Part shown: positions 1 to 12,079 of the stretch, one piece after another | How the letters are laid out: the number at the start of each line of letters is the position of its first letter | Position numbering within the stretch: position 1 is the first letter of the stretch | NCBI RefSeq assembly: GCF_024763615.1 | Contig: NC_077223.1 | Span: 67,952,627-68,016,626, forward strand | Direction: 5' to 3' | Length of the DNA: 64,000 nt | DNA from: Phlebotomus papatasi | Lineage: Eukaryota > Arthropoda > Insecta > Diptera > Psychodidae | Program-made: the position numbers and the translations under genes | Notes under the pieces: model-generated | What the model was told of the DNA's origin: nothing | The model's input: the letters and a program-made list of their open reading frames with translations, nothing else | Database searches by the model: none

Positions 1-1828
1 ATATCATACAGCAATTTTCCTGAGAAGTTGGGGAATACGATACTTTGGAGTTTTTTGGGGTGGACAATTGCAGGGGTTTGGGGCAATGGCATGTGGGGAG
101 CTAAGAAAAATACCATGGTACGATTGCAGAAGAAAGGAAATGGAATGCCGTGAGCAATTTGCCGTTGTTTGTTGTTTTCCTAATTTGGTAATTCCGCGAA
201 AACAAATTTCGCAATTAAAATTGGAAGTTAGCACGACTTATGGCACAGAGGATGGTTATAATACCTCTGCTAGACGACAGTTTGCTGTATGTGAATTTAT
301 TTATTTTTTTTTATTATTCAACTTAGTGAGGAAAAACAATGCCAGGGAAAATTATCACGAAGCGACGAACCCTCCTTTTTGAAAACGCACTCAACACACA
401 CCAAAATTGTCGAGGGGGAGTGGGTGGCAATTTTGAAACACAAAACTCATATCGATCTAACAATTAAAAATAGTTTGGGGATTATTTGGTGTCTCCTCAA
501 CTGTGTATTACTACCATTTTCTATACCAAACTGTGCCAGTTAACGATTATTGGCGGTAAGCGATTTACTATCAATTCATTGCTTCTTTGGCGTTACTCAA
601 CCTCCCCCATAAAAAAAAAATCGGAGCCCCTACCCCATATCGACTTTGAATTTCAGACTAGAGAATGAGAGTCTCCCACGATAATTGGTGTATGAATTTA
701 TTTCGTAATTTCGTGATTAATACAAATAATGAGGCGAAAAAAAGACGGTGGAAAAAATGTGACTTTTTGTGTCTAAAAGGGTGAGACATCCAATAACCAA
801 CATCATAAATATCTGTGTGAATTAAATGTCTTTATAATTTTATGGTACTTTATGATATTTCTTTTTTTATATATTCCTCTACTTCCAGTACGCCCCAAAA
901 CCTCTTTCAAGACAAAATTGTCATTCGTGACAATACTTTATTTATTGCTCTTCATGCCTTCATCCACCGAGAAATTCACAATTCTCCCGTAATTATGGCG
1001 TGACTCGCGAGAATTGATGATAAAACTTCTTGTATTATTTCACCGAAAAGCAATTTTTTTTCTCCACCATTACGTCTATATTAAATCTAGTGGAAAGTCT
1101 GTAAAGGATCGCTAAGTAATCTCCAATCTGCTTTATTAAATTTACCGAAACCACTCACAAAGAGACAATTTCAATTGGCTTTTATTTTTTCTTCTTTTGC
1201 AAAATTCCCCATGAATTTGACAGAGATTTATATCATAATCCATTTAATTTATTTATTCCTTCTCTATCACGCCACTAATTTTTCATATTGAGTGATTTAT
1301 GGGAAATGAAAAACTTTGGGAGTTGAATTTATTGACAAAAGTTGCAGAAAAAAAATCATAAATTTGTCGAATATTGAGAATTAGAACAGTCAATAAATTT
1401 GCACTATATGTATATTTGAAATTTAGTTGTATTCCTGATGTAAAGAAGCAAATAAGTATTGTCGTACATCGTTTTTCGTTTTACTAAAAGGGATGGCAGT
1501 GTCCCAGGCTTTGCGAAGTTCTTGTACTCATGCTTTTGATGCTATACCTCAAAAGTGCTTTCGTATTTTACCTTTTACCGGTTATTAACCAATTTGATCT
1601 GATTCGTAAATCATTCAAAAGATCCCTTAAAACAGCTTAGTAATAATATTGAATTTCGAATAAAAATTAGTGAGATTAGAATCGGTAAGAATTTTTCAAA
1701 AATCCCAAGGCCTTTCCAACGAGCTCAAATATAACCCCATTTCGTTGAGAAATGCGTATTCTGAAGTCTTTTTAACATTTGACCTTAAAAAATTGTTATA
1801 AGGAATGATTTCAACGGTATTCTCGTAT
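1..1828. other. Non-coding AT-rich DNA, no feature recognised
   Basis: Reading frames here are short and do not resemble known proteins. The DNA carries many A and T runs and no inverted repeat that I could align. If the Rx exon at 34.1 kb belongs to a long gene, this could be Rx intron or 5' flank, but nothing here shows that. Confidence 0.4.
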
Positions 1829-2060
1829 AGGGTAAAGTGGTACAAATTAGACCATGGTACAAGTTGGACAGGGCTTTTTCTCTTGATTAATTTAGTACTT
1901 CATTTTTATTTGTATATTTTTAATGCTTTAGTTTTATAATTTGGTTCCTTGTGTTAAAAAAAAATTAGTACTGTGTTTATCAAGAAAAAATCCCTGTCCA
2001 ACTTGTACCGGCGAATTGTTCAACTTGTAACACAATGTCCAACTTGTATCACTTTACCCT
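1829..2060. mobile_element. Short TIR element (MITE), TAGGGTAAAGTGG family
   Basis: The ends are inverted copies: AGGGTAAAGTGGTACAA at the left and its complement at the right, followed inward by several further copies of a 'tccaacttgtac' word. TA lies at both borders, as expected for Tc1/mariner/pogo-type insertion. It has no coding capacity. Family membership is inferred from ends alone. Confidence 0.7.
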
Positions 2061-2238
2061 ATTGTGGAAATGTCCGCCTAGGTAAAATGTTTTCAAACAA
2101 TGCCCAAAAAAACATGATTTCCAGGGACCCAGGGTAGAAGGAAGGGAATTCCCTGAAAGTCCCAACACTATTTAAAGAACAAATCCGGTGATCATCGGAT
2201 GGGAGGAAGTTCAGCCTAGAATAACAATTCTTTTCTTC

Positions 2239-2275
2239 CCAGAGCTTTCGGTGCCATACGCACCTATTCTAGTGG
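2239..2275 (-). ncRNA. Hammerhead-like hairpin, degenerate (locus 1, left arm)
   Basis: On the minus strand a 5-bp stem (GGTGC with GCACC) is followed by GAAA, then GC, U and C, then UGG. Part of the 5' core is mutated: CTAGAAT stands where CTGANGA occurs in better copies, so this arm is unlikely to be catalytic. The stem-I strand CCA is replaced by 'CA'. Confidence 0.4.
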
Positions 2276-2335
2276 CTAAAGAGGTGAATTTATTCAACAT
2301 TAAACAATTTTTCTTTGCATGATTCACTTTTTTAG

Positions 2336-2373
2336 CCATTGAAGAAGGTGTGTAGAGCACCGAAAGCTCTGGG
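2336..2373 (+). ncRNA. Hammerhead-like hairpin (locus 1, right arm)
   Basis: The order is CCA, TTGAAGA, an extra A, stem GGTG...CACC, GAAA, GC, TC, TGG. Relative to the core CTGANGA, the first C (C3 in hammerhead numbering, a catalytically important base) is T here. Stem I (CCA with TGG) and the UC cleavage position are intact. Confidence 0.45.
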
Positions 2374-2449
2374 AAAAAGTATACATATTTATTCTGAGCT
2401 GTACCTCCTCCTATTCGAAGATCACTGCATTTGTTCTTTGAATTAATAT

Positions 2450-3110
2450 CAACGTTGTCGGTTCCCTACATGTAATGTAGGGATTCCAAGTCTCTTTGTC
2501 TAACCGTTTGAGCTATAGGTGTGGTAAGGGCTGAATGGGCGGATAGGCTCAAAAAACTTGAAAATTCAGATATTCAAAATATGATCACTTAAGGGGTAAG
2601 GTGTCGAAATATATGCATAACTCAAAAGCGAAGGATTATATATACTGCTCTCTCTGAGGAGTTTAAGCAGTAAAAAACTTACTAAGATCATTGGCTATAA
2701 AGCATTAGAAATAATTAAAATTAGTCAAGGAGAAAAATGTAGAGGAATCAAGTTTATTAGCATATGACAAGTGAAATTTTTTGTGTATTGTAATAGGATA
2801 AATTTCAAAATTAGTTTATGGGTTATCTAAAAATATTTCAGTTTTCACAAAATACATTTATGGACAGTTTATCAGCCGCACTGCCACTCCAAGCTGTTGA
2901 TCAGTGTTTCCTCTCATTAAAGGTTAAATTTGTCCAATCTCTAACACCATTGTACCAACTGCAAAAAGATCTTACTTTTGGCTGTATATAGAGGCTCGAA
3001 GCTTGGGTCCCGGTCAAAAGCATGAAAGCCAAAATCCCGAAAGCTAAAATCCCACAAGTCTCACAAAGAAATCTTTAGAAGAACATACACAAAACTAGCC
3101 AATATTAGGT
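2450..3110. other. Non-coding, fragments of dispersed repeats
   Basis: The stretch 2490-2680 shares words ('ctaaccg', 'ctgctctctctgaggagttt') with 16110-16240 and 62590-62670, which suggests an old dispersed repeat. From about 3005, units of the CCCGAAAGCCAAAAT minisatellite begin to appear. No gene is seen. Confidence 0.35.
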
Positions 3111-3116
3111 GAGATT

Positions 3117-3950
3117 CTTAACAATCTCACCTACTATAATCCTAACAAAATTTCATGTCCTCCGATCGCGCTCAAACTTAGCCAAAATGTGTTTCGCCAC
3201 GAATATATGGGGGGCTAAGTTACGTTCCCGGCCGGCCGGCCGTCCGTCCAAATCTCCGTCACCAAATGCTACAACTTTCTAGAACATTTGAACTTCATGA
3301 GACCAACACCAACTACAGTCAAAAAACCAATTTCAATATCACATAACCTCAATTATCTCGACACGTGCTTAACCGATTTTGATGATTACTTCGACATAAT
3401 TGTAGAGGACATTTGTCTCTATATTTCGTCAATACATCATTTTTCGATCAGATAATGCGATCTGTCCGATTTTGCCGTTTAAGTGTGAAAAAATTGATTT
3501 TTCCCATAAAAATGCTTTGAAAGCACTCAGATGCCAATTTGACTGCCTCTACTCCACCAAGACACTTAAAATAGAGTTTTAAATGGAAAGTCCCACAAAA
3601 TACAACAATTCTTTGATATAGTTGAAGTTCACCAAATGAACATTTGGGGCGATCTGGTCGAAAAAACGAGTTGAGAAACAAAAAACCGCGCTTATCTCGG
3701 TTTCTGAGTAATCGATGAGTGGCAAAATTGTAGAGAACTTTCTGGTTTACGTTTCACCCATATATCACTTTTCTGCCAGTCCATCCAAATCCTTGATATT
3801 TTGGTTTTAATACAAAATTTCTATAATTTCACGAATTTGATTCAAGATAATTGAATGGCGTCCCCCAACTTCAGCTCTAAATCGAATTTGCATACATTCC
3901 GAGTTAGCCCACATTAAGAATCTCACCTACAATAAGCCGGTTAGGATTAT
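3117..3950. repeat. Repeat-like block with short flanking direct repeats
   Basis: A segment near 'aatctcacctac' followed by 'taggattat'-like sequence occurs in the same orientation at about 3120-3150 and 3915-3950. Between them is GC-rich 'cggccggccggccgtccgtcc' (about 3229-3250) and sequence with no recognisable protein. It may be a non-autonomous element, but neither its class nor exact ends are clear. Confidence 0.35.
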
Positions 3951-4057
3951 CTGTCTCTTTATTTAGATAATACTACTAAAATCAAGTGCAGTGCCCTGAA
4001 TCTCATGCCCTGTGAAGTTCCTGACTCAATGACAAAGCGAGAAAAGACACGATTTGA

Positions 4058-4097
4058 CCACTGATGAAGGCTTGGAGTCTGAGCCGAAAGCTTTGAG
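4058..4097 (+). ncRNA. Hammerhead-like hairpin (locus 2)
   Basis: The order is CCA, CTGATGA (canonical hammerhead 5' core), an extra A, stem GGCT...AGCC, GAAA, GC, TT, TGA. Stem III would be the palindrome AGCT, which can only form well between two molecules. Stem I is weak because TGA faces CCA. The flanks (about 3985-4140) match the minus-strand copy at 43.85-43.96 kb. Confidence 0.5.
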
Positions 4098-4158
4098 AAA
4101 AATCTAAAATTTTCTAAGCTGATCCTTCTTTCCCCGACGCTCACCGGTTTTCATTATT

Positions 4159-4486
4159 AGCTAAAATCCCGAACGCCAAAATCCTGAATGCCAAAATCCC
4201 GAAAGCTAAAATCCCAAACGCCAATATCCCGAAAGCCAAAATCCGGAATTCTTAAAAGTGTCATAGCTACTCCCACGATTGCACCCGTGCTTGCTGGAGG
4301 CAAAGAGAAATTTTCGGTGTCTTGGGATATTATTCTACACATTATCCTCCATATAACTTAATCATTTTCAGGATTTTGAGCATTCGGGATTTTGACTTTC
4401 GGGTTTTGCCTTTTAGGATTTTGGCCCTTTCGGGATTTTGGCGTTCGGGATTTTGACTTTCGAGATTTTGGCGTTCGGGATTTTGG
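4159..4486. repeat. Inverted minisatellite, about 15-bp unit
   Basis: At 4160-4248 a degenerate unit near AAAATCCCGAACGCC repeats six times or so. At 4371-4486 the complement (GGCGTTCGGGATTTT) repeats a similar number of times. The two arms flank about 120 bp of ordinary sequence. A few units also lie at 3020-3065. A minus-strand reading frame here encodes only the repeat and is not a gene. Confidence 0.75.
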
Positions 4487-4499
4487 TTGCCTCCTGTTT

Positions 4500-6187
4500 T
4501 TGAATAGCCAATACTAAATAAAAACGATCAGGATATATGTATTATAAAATAATTCACTGAAATATAGGTCATGTTAATTTCGCAAAACAGTCATTATGAG
4601 CTGTTTAAAACTATGCTACTCAACCACTATTCAAGAAAAATTCCAGTTAAATTGAAAAGAAGTTTATTTCTTAGATTTTTCAATATGATAGCTCTATAAT
4701 TTGACGTTAAATGCTACTAAACATAACCCCTTTTCGATTGAGAAAATCCAACCAACTTCCAATTTATTTTTCCGGGCTTAACATCACGTGCCCTTTTACC
4801 CACTCTCACCGACCCTTAATGGAAAAGAATCATACAGTAATTTCATACTCGTGAGTCCTTGTGAAGGTTTCACTGCCATCAGAATGAAATGTTGCTCAAC
4901 GACGGATAATTTGATTTTTATTACACGAATACATTTGTTCAATTATGCCTCTAAATAACGTAATGTTTATTAGTGGTATCTATAAAAAAAAATTGTAGCG
5001 CAATAAGTTGACAATTTGCATGGTTGAATGATATGGGGAATATATTTTCTTTCAACATGAAACATGTATGAAAATTGTGCCCTTGTTTGCCCATACGATC
5101 ATGTTGGACGGGAAATTGCTCACTTTGCATATAGCCTCGAGAGAAAGTGAGCATAAAACCTATATATGAATCGATTGGAAGAATCACAAAATTCATACAT
5201 ATTCTCCATTGGTATTCCTTTGATGATGAATTTTATATTGGAATCCGCAGAAATTATTACTCCTGCTGTTTCATCGAAATTTCCATTTGATATTGGTTTT
5301 CAAGTATTAATATATTCATTGTGATAAATCAATAAATTGGAAAAAATATTATTTTTTTCTGCATAGGAAAATTACCCAGAAAAAATGCGCAATTTTCCGA
5401 TTGAAGGAAAAATGTATTAAAATCAGCAATTTGGAAAGAGAGATAAAGGAGTTATAATTCAAGCAAAAAAAGCATTTTGCAGCAAATAAAAACACTTTGG
5501 TGTTTCAATAAAACTAATTCAGTAACGAATTTTCCCCCATTTTTCTTTATTGGTGGAAATTGTATGGTTGAGTGTATAGGAAAAGGAAAAAAAAAGTCTC
5601 ACATTATTGCACAATTTTCCATCATTCCCGAACGCCCACTTAACAAGACGAATTAATCAACTTCCATTAGAGGTGTGGTTTATTTCGTGCTGTGAATTTT
5701 ACTTTGATTGGAAAATCTATGCAAAGTTTCAATGAAATTTCCGGGAAATGAAAAGCTGCTGAAAAGAACGATACCCCGATCATGATCAAAGTGTTTCAAG
5801 TAATTTGAAAAACAAACAATTCAAACAGGAAACGCATATGTTTTTGAAGTTACTTAGGTGGACATTTCGTCCATGTACGAAAATTCCGTTGAATCATGCC
5901 TAATAACGGTTTTTCAAGGTGAAAACCTTAACGAACTCTACAGAATATCAACCGCATGAGTCATGTTTAGGCTCTTTGGAAAGGTCTTCCAATTTTGTAA
6001 CCTGTAATGAACCTGTTACGAACCAATAACTGTTTTTATCCGAAAATCATATGTATTATTCCTCAACTATTTTGAGTGATGCGAAATTAGTATTGAAGTA
6101 CTGTCGTTGCAAAAGTCTTTGCACTCTGCTGTTCGTAAGACTTGTATTAATTCTAGCACTTATAGATGGTCTTCGTTGATACAGTCC
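4500..6187. other. Apparently unique non-coding DNA
   Basis: I see no protein-like frame, RNA gene or inverted repeat. Base composition is AT-rich throughout. Confidence 0.4.
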
Positions 6188-6422
6188 TGGGGTGGAATGA
6201 TAACTTTTCGACACTGCCGAATCGATAGTATCGATAAATCTATATCTATTAGATGAAGTGAAAATCGACTAATTACGCATTGTTTGGTCATTCATTGTGA
6301 CATCCCTAAAAGTATATGACTGTTGATAAATATTTATATTTGTTACAGGAAGTGCAGCCATCGCTTAAATTTTTCAGAATCGACAGTCGATAGTATCGAA
6401 AACAAGTTATCATGCTACCCCT
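6188..6422. mobile_element. Short TIR element, GGGGTRGMATGATAACTT family
   Basis: The left end GGGGTGGAATGATAACTT and the complement of the right end GGGGTAGCATGATAACTT match over about 18 bp. They continue inward with a shared TATCGA-rich stretch ('atcgatagtatcgat' left, 'cgatagtatcga' right). No coding capacity. Confidence 0.65.
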
Positions 6423-6514
6423 GTAGTGTGATACCTGTAGTTTCATAAAATGCAAACTTTCGTTTTTTTTCCTTAATCCAATTTCGTGAAAAAGCTATGT
6501 GAAAGTCTAATTCC

Positions 6515-7222
6515 GAAAGCGGATTAATGGTGCTATTCCAATGAAAAAGTGACCATATTTTTTTTAGCACATTACTGTTCTCAAGTACTAAAAAAACCAT
6601 GTCTGTTCTCATACGTCATTTCAAGGAAAATAATGAGTAGAGAATTTTAATGCTGCACGCGAACTTTTCACCACTGAGAATTCACGGAAAAACTCTTAGA
6701 AAACCTGGGATAACCCGCGGTTGAAGCTAAAGTTGCCAAATCCCGGCCATCCAACTACATGACGTCACGAAGCTGACATGACAGGTTACTCCACACTGAT
6801 TGAATGTCAGATGGCATTGTGATCGGATATAAGCTTGCTCGGAGGGAATATTCGAATTCGGATTTCGGTTGAACCGAAATCCGTCGGTTTCTGTCGTGAC
6901 TATTTGGTGATTTTGAAACACGACGAGGATTGGAAAAAATATGAAGTTTTGTATAGAGAGAAGAACCTTACATCTTGTCAATCATGATAAAGAAAATGCA
7001 GAAAATACTATGAAAGTGAAAACATTAAATTAATCTTGTCGATTTCCCAACCGAAATCCGAATTCGAATATTCCCGCCGAGCAAGCTTTCACCCGATCAC
7101 AATACCATCTGACATTAATTGAAATAACATGTGGGAACAGTCATGGTCGTTTTAGTACTTGAGAACAGTAATGTGCTAAAAAACATTCTCATTTTTCCAT
7201 TGGAATAGCACCATAAGGATTA
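6515..7222. mobile_element. Foldback element with a second foldback nested inside
   Basis: Outer arms at about 6525-6600 and 7143-7222 are inverted copies containing 'ggtgctattccaatg' and 'agcacattactgttctcaag'. Inside, a second inverted pair of about 80 bp lies at about 6795-6890 and 7040-7120 ('cagatggcattgtgatcgg', 'aagcttgctcgg', 'aatattcgaattcgg'). The inner pair is read as a later insertion. No transposase is visible. Confidence 0.6.
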
Positions 7223-7504
7223 GTAAATTGCCTAAATCTATTCTAAATTTATCTAACTAAAATAATCTGAACCAAATAACCGAACTGGTTTTTATTATCC
7301 TCTCAGCGTATGATATGGGTTCAGGCCTAAGGCTTAGTCATACAATTTAACTTATCTAATTCCTTTTATCAATCAAGATTTGCTGGAAAATTTTGAATAA
7401 GGATTTGATATTAAAGGGCAATTATCCATTACAAGATCTGGGTGAACTTCTAATCCGTAAGAGACTTTATGATGCTATGCCAAAAAAAAATGAATGTGTT
7501 TTTT

Positions 7505-7725
7505 TTTTTGGCTCTTTACTGTTCTCAAGTGCTTCTACATAATCAACTTTTCTTTCTGTGAGTTCCTCTCACGACTGTTTGATGGTTTTAAACTATGGAG
7601 AGGACTGAGGAAAACAGTTGAGACAGGAACCAAGATAAAGCAAAGTCGATAATGCAGAAGTACTTGAGAACAGTGTGCTAAAAAGGCATGATCAGTATTC
7701 ATTAGAATAACACCATTATTCTGCA
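7505..7725. mobile_element. Second, diverged copy of the 6.5-kb outer foldback family
   Basis: The left arm carries 'ttactgttctcaagtgct' and the right arm 'agtacttgagaacagtgtgc' followed by 'cattagaataacacc'. These are the same words as the outer arms at 6525-6600 and 7143-7222. The spacer is shorter and unrelated. Confidence 0.5.
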
Positions 7726-10665
7726 TTTCATTTAAAGTTTTGAAACTTCTAATAGCTCTTAAATCGAGATTTCTTTCATCTGTCTTGTGTGTTGTCGGCC
7801 GATATCTTCGATCAAAACTACAGAAGTCATCGAACAAATTTTTTTCGGTGTGTCCCGTTTGCCCTAGTCACTCTTGACTAAAGACAAATCGACCGACTTT
7901 CTCTAAGAATGGCAATCGACATAAATAATAAAGTAATAAATAAATCTTAGACCTTTCAAACTAAAACTAAACGTGTTTATTGAATTTTTCACATAAATCC
8001 GTGGAAATATTTCCGCAACTTTGATAAACCCTCCTCACGCAATTTTGTCCCAAATAAATTCAGCCTTTTTCTTTATAGTTTTGATGTGCATAATACGAGT
8101 ACACATTAAAAAGGCTGTTACCTCGTCAAATTCGGTTGAATATTCGTGCGTGTGGAAATGTTAAACATACACAAAGTCGATGGAAATTTTACGTATGGGA
8201 ACAATAAAATTATGTGCAGGGTCTTATAATGAAAAAATGAAATAATGCCAATTTTTGAATTAAGATGCCTATCGGAACATGCAATGTGTATTATATGGTT
8301 TTGATACTGTGAAAATAATACAACAATAGAAGGGAAGGCAACATGGGTCGAATTTCCATAGAATTCACTTTCAACGGGTGGTCTCATGTTCTTCCTTCTC
8401 CAATGCATCCCCTTTGCAAATCAAAAGAAAAAGCTGCGCCTCGTGACAAAATGTAACTTATAACCTCAAAAAGAGAGATCTATATTATTTGGCGGGAAAA
8501 TTCTAGTATGAATCTTGAGAGGAATATTTGGCCATAAATGCGCACGAGCCTCGATATAAATCCCGCACAAGAGTGTCTCATGATGTAGAGCAGTTACTGT
8601 TTAATCGATACTTAAGATAAGATCTCAACGCGCGCATTAGTCTAAATAATTAAATTAATTAGTGTCGCCATATCGCGTGCGCCCCACAGAAATGTCCAAT
8701 GAGAGGGAAAACATACTCACCCCCTCTGACTCACACCATATCCCTGGGAAAAAAAGAGGCCTCCCCGAGTGACTGTTTTGTTTGCTGAAATTTATACACA
8801 CTCGCCCAAAGTACATTTTGAGCATATTAATGTCCTGTTCGAAGCATTAGTGACGATAAATAAGGAAGTGAATCTAAATTGGTAGAGTGAATTTGTTGAT
8901 TGTGACGTTGGGGGTGAGCACTTTTGTGGTTTTTATCCCATTCTACCGCACATTTTCATGTTTATTTCCAAGCACCACCGGGAGCGCCTTTGGTGGAGGA
9001 GATTTTCACAATTTTCTCTCAATTAAAAAGAATTTGCCGGGGGTGGTACACATAGCTATTTTCAGCACAAATATTGCTGAAAAACCATGCGCAAATTCTA
9101 GAGGCTTGCGTCACATTTATTTTAGCGGTATTATTATATTTTCAAAAATTTGACTTCAACTATACAAGCGGTTTAGCTTTTCATACTTGGTAGCAACAAA
9201 TAACGTACAATGGAAATGAAGCATATACTTATTCAAAATTCGAATGAGTTTATTCAAAATATTAAAAAAAACAAGAGCTTATTCTAAAGTTCTCATCTTT
9301 GAAGAAACTTTCTAACAAAGCACACGATACTTAAGAACTAGAAGATAAGATTAACTTTTTGAAGTATTAATTAACTGAAAAATATTATTATGATATAAAC
9401 AAGTGATCTTCGTCAGCTTAAGATTGATGACCAAATGCATCGAAGAAAATTACAATATCTTTACAAAATTGCCTAAATTCCCACAGAACTTTTTTTGAAA
9501 AGTAATAGGTATTTTATAAAAGGGCAGTAGAATATTGTTTAAACTCAAAAGCCACTATCTGGATATTAAAACGAAATTAAAAGAATGATCATACTTGAGA
9601 ATAACTTAATTACAATATTTTTACTTCAAACCAAAAATATATATTATATATACATATATCGCACTTCCGTGATTATAGTGGCATTTTTAGCATTTGCATG
9701 TTTTTATACATTAATTATTAATACTTCAAGTGGAAATTTTTACAAGTGGTGTATGATGTTGAAGCAAGCTTGATATATTCACATTTAATACAATTTTTGC
9801 TTTTTAAACTTTTTTATTTTTTCGTTATATTTTCTAAAGCGTTACTAATATACCTACTTAATTTCAGTCACATATTGCGATATAGAAATGTCATTTTGTG
9901 AACATAAATATTTTCAGAATTTCCTCACGTGTTTTTTGCGTTCAAATGTAAATAATTTAGCTTTACACAACTTTATAAAATATAACAAAAAAGATTTTGT
10001 AGAATTTTGACAAAAAAACTAAAATATTTTGAGACAAAACGTGTTCCTTTTAGTGTAAAATGTCGCTTTGACTTTTAGAAAATGCCACTATGATACCTAA
10101 AGTTTCTGAAGATTTCACTTAGATTTTTTTTACAAATGCGACACATTGCATAGATTAATTTTTAAGAACATTTTTAAATATTTTTTTTTAAATAAATTGT
10201 TTTTTTTGTGATGAATTATCATCTTATAAAAATTTATGTGCAGCGTACAACTGTGCACACGTGTCATTATTTTACGGGCGAAGTTTAAATTAGAAGGGCA
10301 AAACTTAGCTGTTTTTCCTGATTTTCTTAGAAGAAAAAAAGACCAAGATTCATGAAAAAGTTAAAAAGAAATGGATATTTTGAGACGAATTATTGACATT
10401 AACACGATGTAAAAGATATAAAAAGAATATTTTTTTAAATACTACTTAGATTCAACTAAATAGAAGAAAATTTAATTCTAAAGAGAATAAACCTTTATTC
10501 ATTTTATTCGGTCCATAAGTTTCGTCGGGTCCATTTTTCGCCATTTCGAAGAAATTATAAAAATGAGAAGTGGAGCAAACTTGCTTCAAAGTTTTGGATG
10601 TTCGTATACAAGTGCTTGCAAATGTGTTCGACGTTCCTTTGCTTTCGTTCCTGTATCTTCGGAAA
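7726..10665. other. Unique island with AT-rich flank, no gene recognised
   Basis: The part at 7990-9150 is less repetitive than its surroundings. At 8646-8664 it has consecutive TAATTA-type words (homeodomain core sites) next to 'gcgcgcatta'. From 9150 to 10660 the DNA is very AT-rich with long T runs. No frame resembles a known protein. A regulatory role is only a possibility. Confidence 0.35.
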
Positions 10666-11008
10666 TACAGTAGAGTACCGCTATAGGCTATCGCTCTATA
10701 GTCCATAATTTATCGACCGTTGATTTCGAAACACTGATTTTAAGTTAGGTTATGTTTTTTAGTACGCGACATGAAATGTTGTCATAATTATTTTAATATT
10801 TTTGGCAAACTTTATTGAGTAGTTGTGATAATTGTGATCCCTAATGAAGAGAACGAGGACAAGTACCACAATCGCAAAGAAAGTGGAAGTTGTCGAGCAA
10901 TTTCAATACTAACAGTCATTGATAATTTTAAAAAAATGACAATGACTATAGTGCGATCCAAGTGTCAAATCTGGAACCAAATATGGACTATAGCAAGACT
11001 CTACTGTA
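10666..11008. mobile_element. Pogo/Tigger-like deletion derivative, CAGTAGAGT ends
   Basis: TA plus CAGTAGAGTACCGCTATAGG at the left matches the complement of the right end (CAGTAGAGTCTTGCTATAG). CAGTAGA-type ends and TA flanks are usual for pogo/Tigger elements. Inside, one + frame around 10859-10900 reads TIAKKVEVVEQF, like the start of such transposases, then hits a stop. The protein trace is weak evidence. Confidence 0.55.
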
Positions 11009-11073
11009 CTTCGAATTGACTTTTGAAATTTTTATGGTATATAATGAAGTAGATAGTTTAACTAACGATTTAA

Positions 11074-11310
11074 CACTAAACCTACCGACCGTTTTTGGCC
11101 GTTTTTCCTAGTGCGCTCGGTTAAATGACAGACCGCGGTAGGTAGGATACTCAACAAATTTTTCTGAGAAAAGAGGAAGAAATTAAAGTTTAGGCACTGA
11201 AAAATATATTAATTGCATATTTAAAGAAATTCATAAAGTTTGATAGGGACATTGCACCGTTTAAATATGTGTTAATTTTAGAATTTTTTTTAACCGGATT
11301 CTGTAAGTGA
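11074..11310. mobile_element. TIR element, CACTAAACCTACCGACCG family, copy 1
   Basis: It shares its start (CACTAAACCTACCGACCG), a middle ('gaaattcataaagtt', 'accgtttaaatatgt') and an end ('aaccgg') with the copy at 28521-28734. The right terminus here is eroded compared with that copy. Confidence 0.6.
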
Positions 11311-11859
11311 ACAAAATATTCAAAAACGAAAAATTTTCAAAATGCCGCTCAAATCACGAAAGTGCGATACAAACAAAAAATTTCTGCTAAGATTCTATAA
11401 AATAATCAAGATTTATTTTCATAACGTCACATAACAAAAGTAAAATACACGTTTTTCATAAATTTGTTATATTAATATTATATAAACACAGAGAAAGGTC
11501 TAAAATCTATGAATTTTTTAGGTGGAAAAGTTCTATGAAAATTAAATTCTAAAATTAAAAAAATAAATAAATTTTTGATATTTCCTATTTATTGTGAAAA
11601 TTGATATTTTTTGGCTCAAAAGCTTAAAAAGTTTCGCACTATAAAATTTAAGATCTTCAGCAAAGAATAAGAATAAGATTTTAGAAGTTGATTTAAAAAT
11701 TTGAGGTTTAAAGATTTATCTCAGATTTGAGGGGTATAAAAATTGAATAAATCTTAGTGAAGCATTATTCACATAAAATTGAATATTTAATATGAAAAAA
11801 AAATTTAGTTCCGATGCGATCTCTTACTGGTTAAAGCTCGGCAGAAATCAAAGCTTTGG

Positions 11860-12065
11860 ACAATCATCACATTACGGACAATCATCCCATACGGGCATGG
11901 GACATTATCAGTCCCATGCCCGTAGAATCAAATGCAGTGAAACTCACTGGATGCAATCCGAACACCTTTAACGCCAGAAAAATTCCTGGTGACCTAAAGG
12001 GGATTCGAATCCGGGACACTTGCATCATAAAGCGAGTGATCTACCACTTGACTCATTGAGTGCCC
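11860..12065 (-). mobile_element. tRNA-derived SINE, copy 1
   Basis: Read on the minus strand, the head (12065 down to about 11990) resembles a tRNA: an A-box-like stretch 'GAGTCAAGTGGTAGATCA' and a B-box 'GGATTCGAATCC' (12001-12012). These are internal RNA polymerase III promoter elements. The body runs to about 11860 and includes a perfect 12-bp-stem hairpin at 11892-11922 (CGGGCATGGGAC with its complement). A second copy is at 28740-29470. The anticodon arm is poor, so it is not a functional tRNA. Confidence 0.65.
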
Positions 12066-12079
12066 AAAATGGCAATATT

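Larger units (their letters stand above)
2165..2440. mobile_element. Penelope-like terminal remnant, inverted pair of hammerhead-like hairpins
   Basis: Two arms in opposite orientation share the block around 'cccagagctttcgg' and its complement. Each arm has a hairpin of the hammerhead-like type described at 2239-2275 and 2336-2373. The outer part begins near 'ccggtgatcatcgg', close to the end of the 38.7-kb element ('ccggtgatcacc'). No reverse transcriptase is present, so the Penelope assignment rests on the ribozyme-like motif and the inverted layout. Confidence 0.5.

Noticed and set aside
3229..3250. GGCCGG-rich tract as a CpG island or promoter
   Set aside because: It is about 20 bp of simple sequence within a repeat-like block, with no gene next to it.
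4157..4342. Minus-strand frame with repeated Phe-Arg-Asp-Phe-Gly units
   Set aside because: It only translates the 15-bp minisatellite, whose unit length is a multiple of three.
11990..12065. A minus-strand tRNA gene
   Set aside because: The head is tRNA-like, but the anticodon stem pairs poorly and a diverged second copy with a shared body exists at 28.7-29.5 kb, so it is a SINE head.
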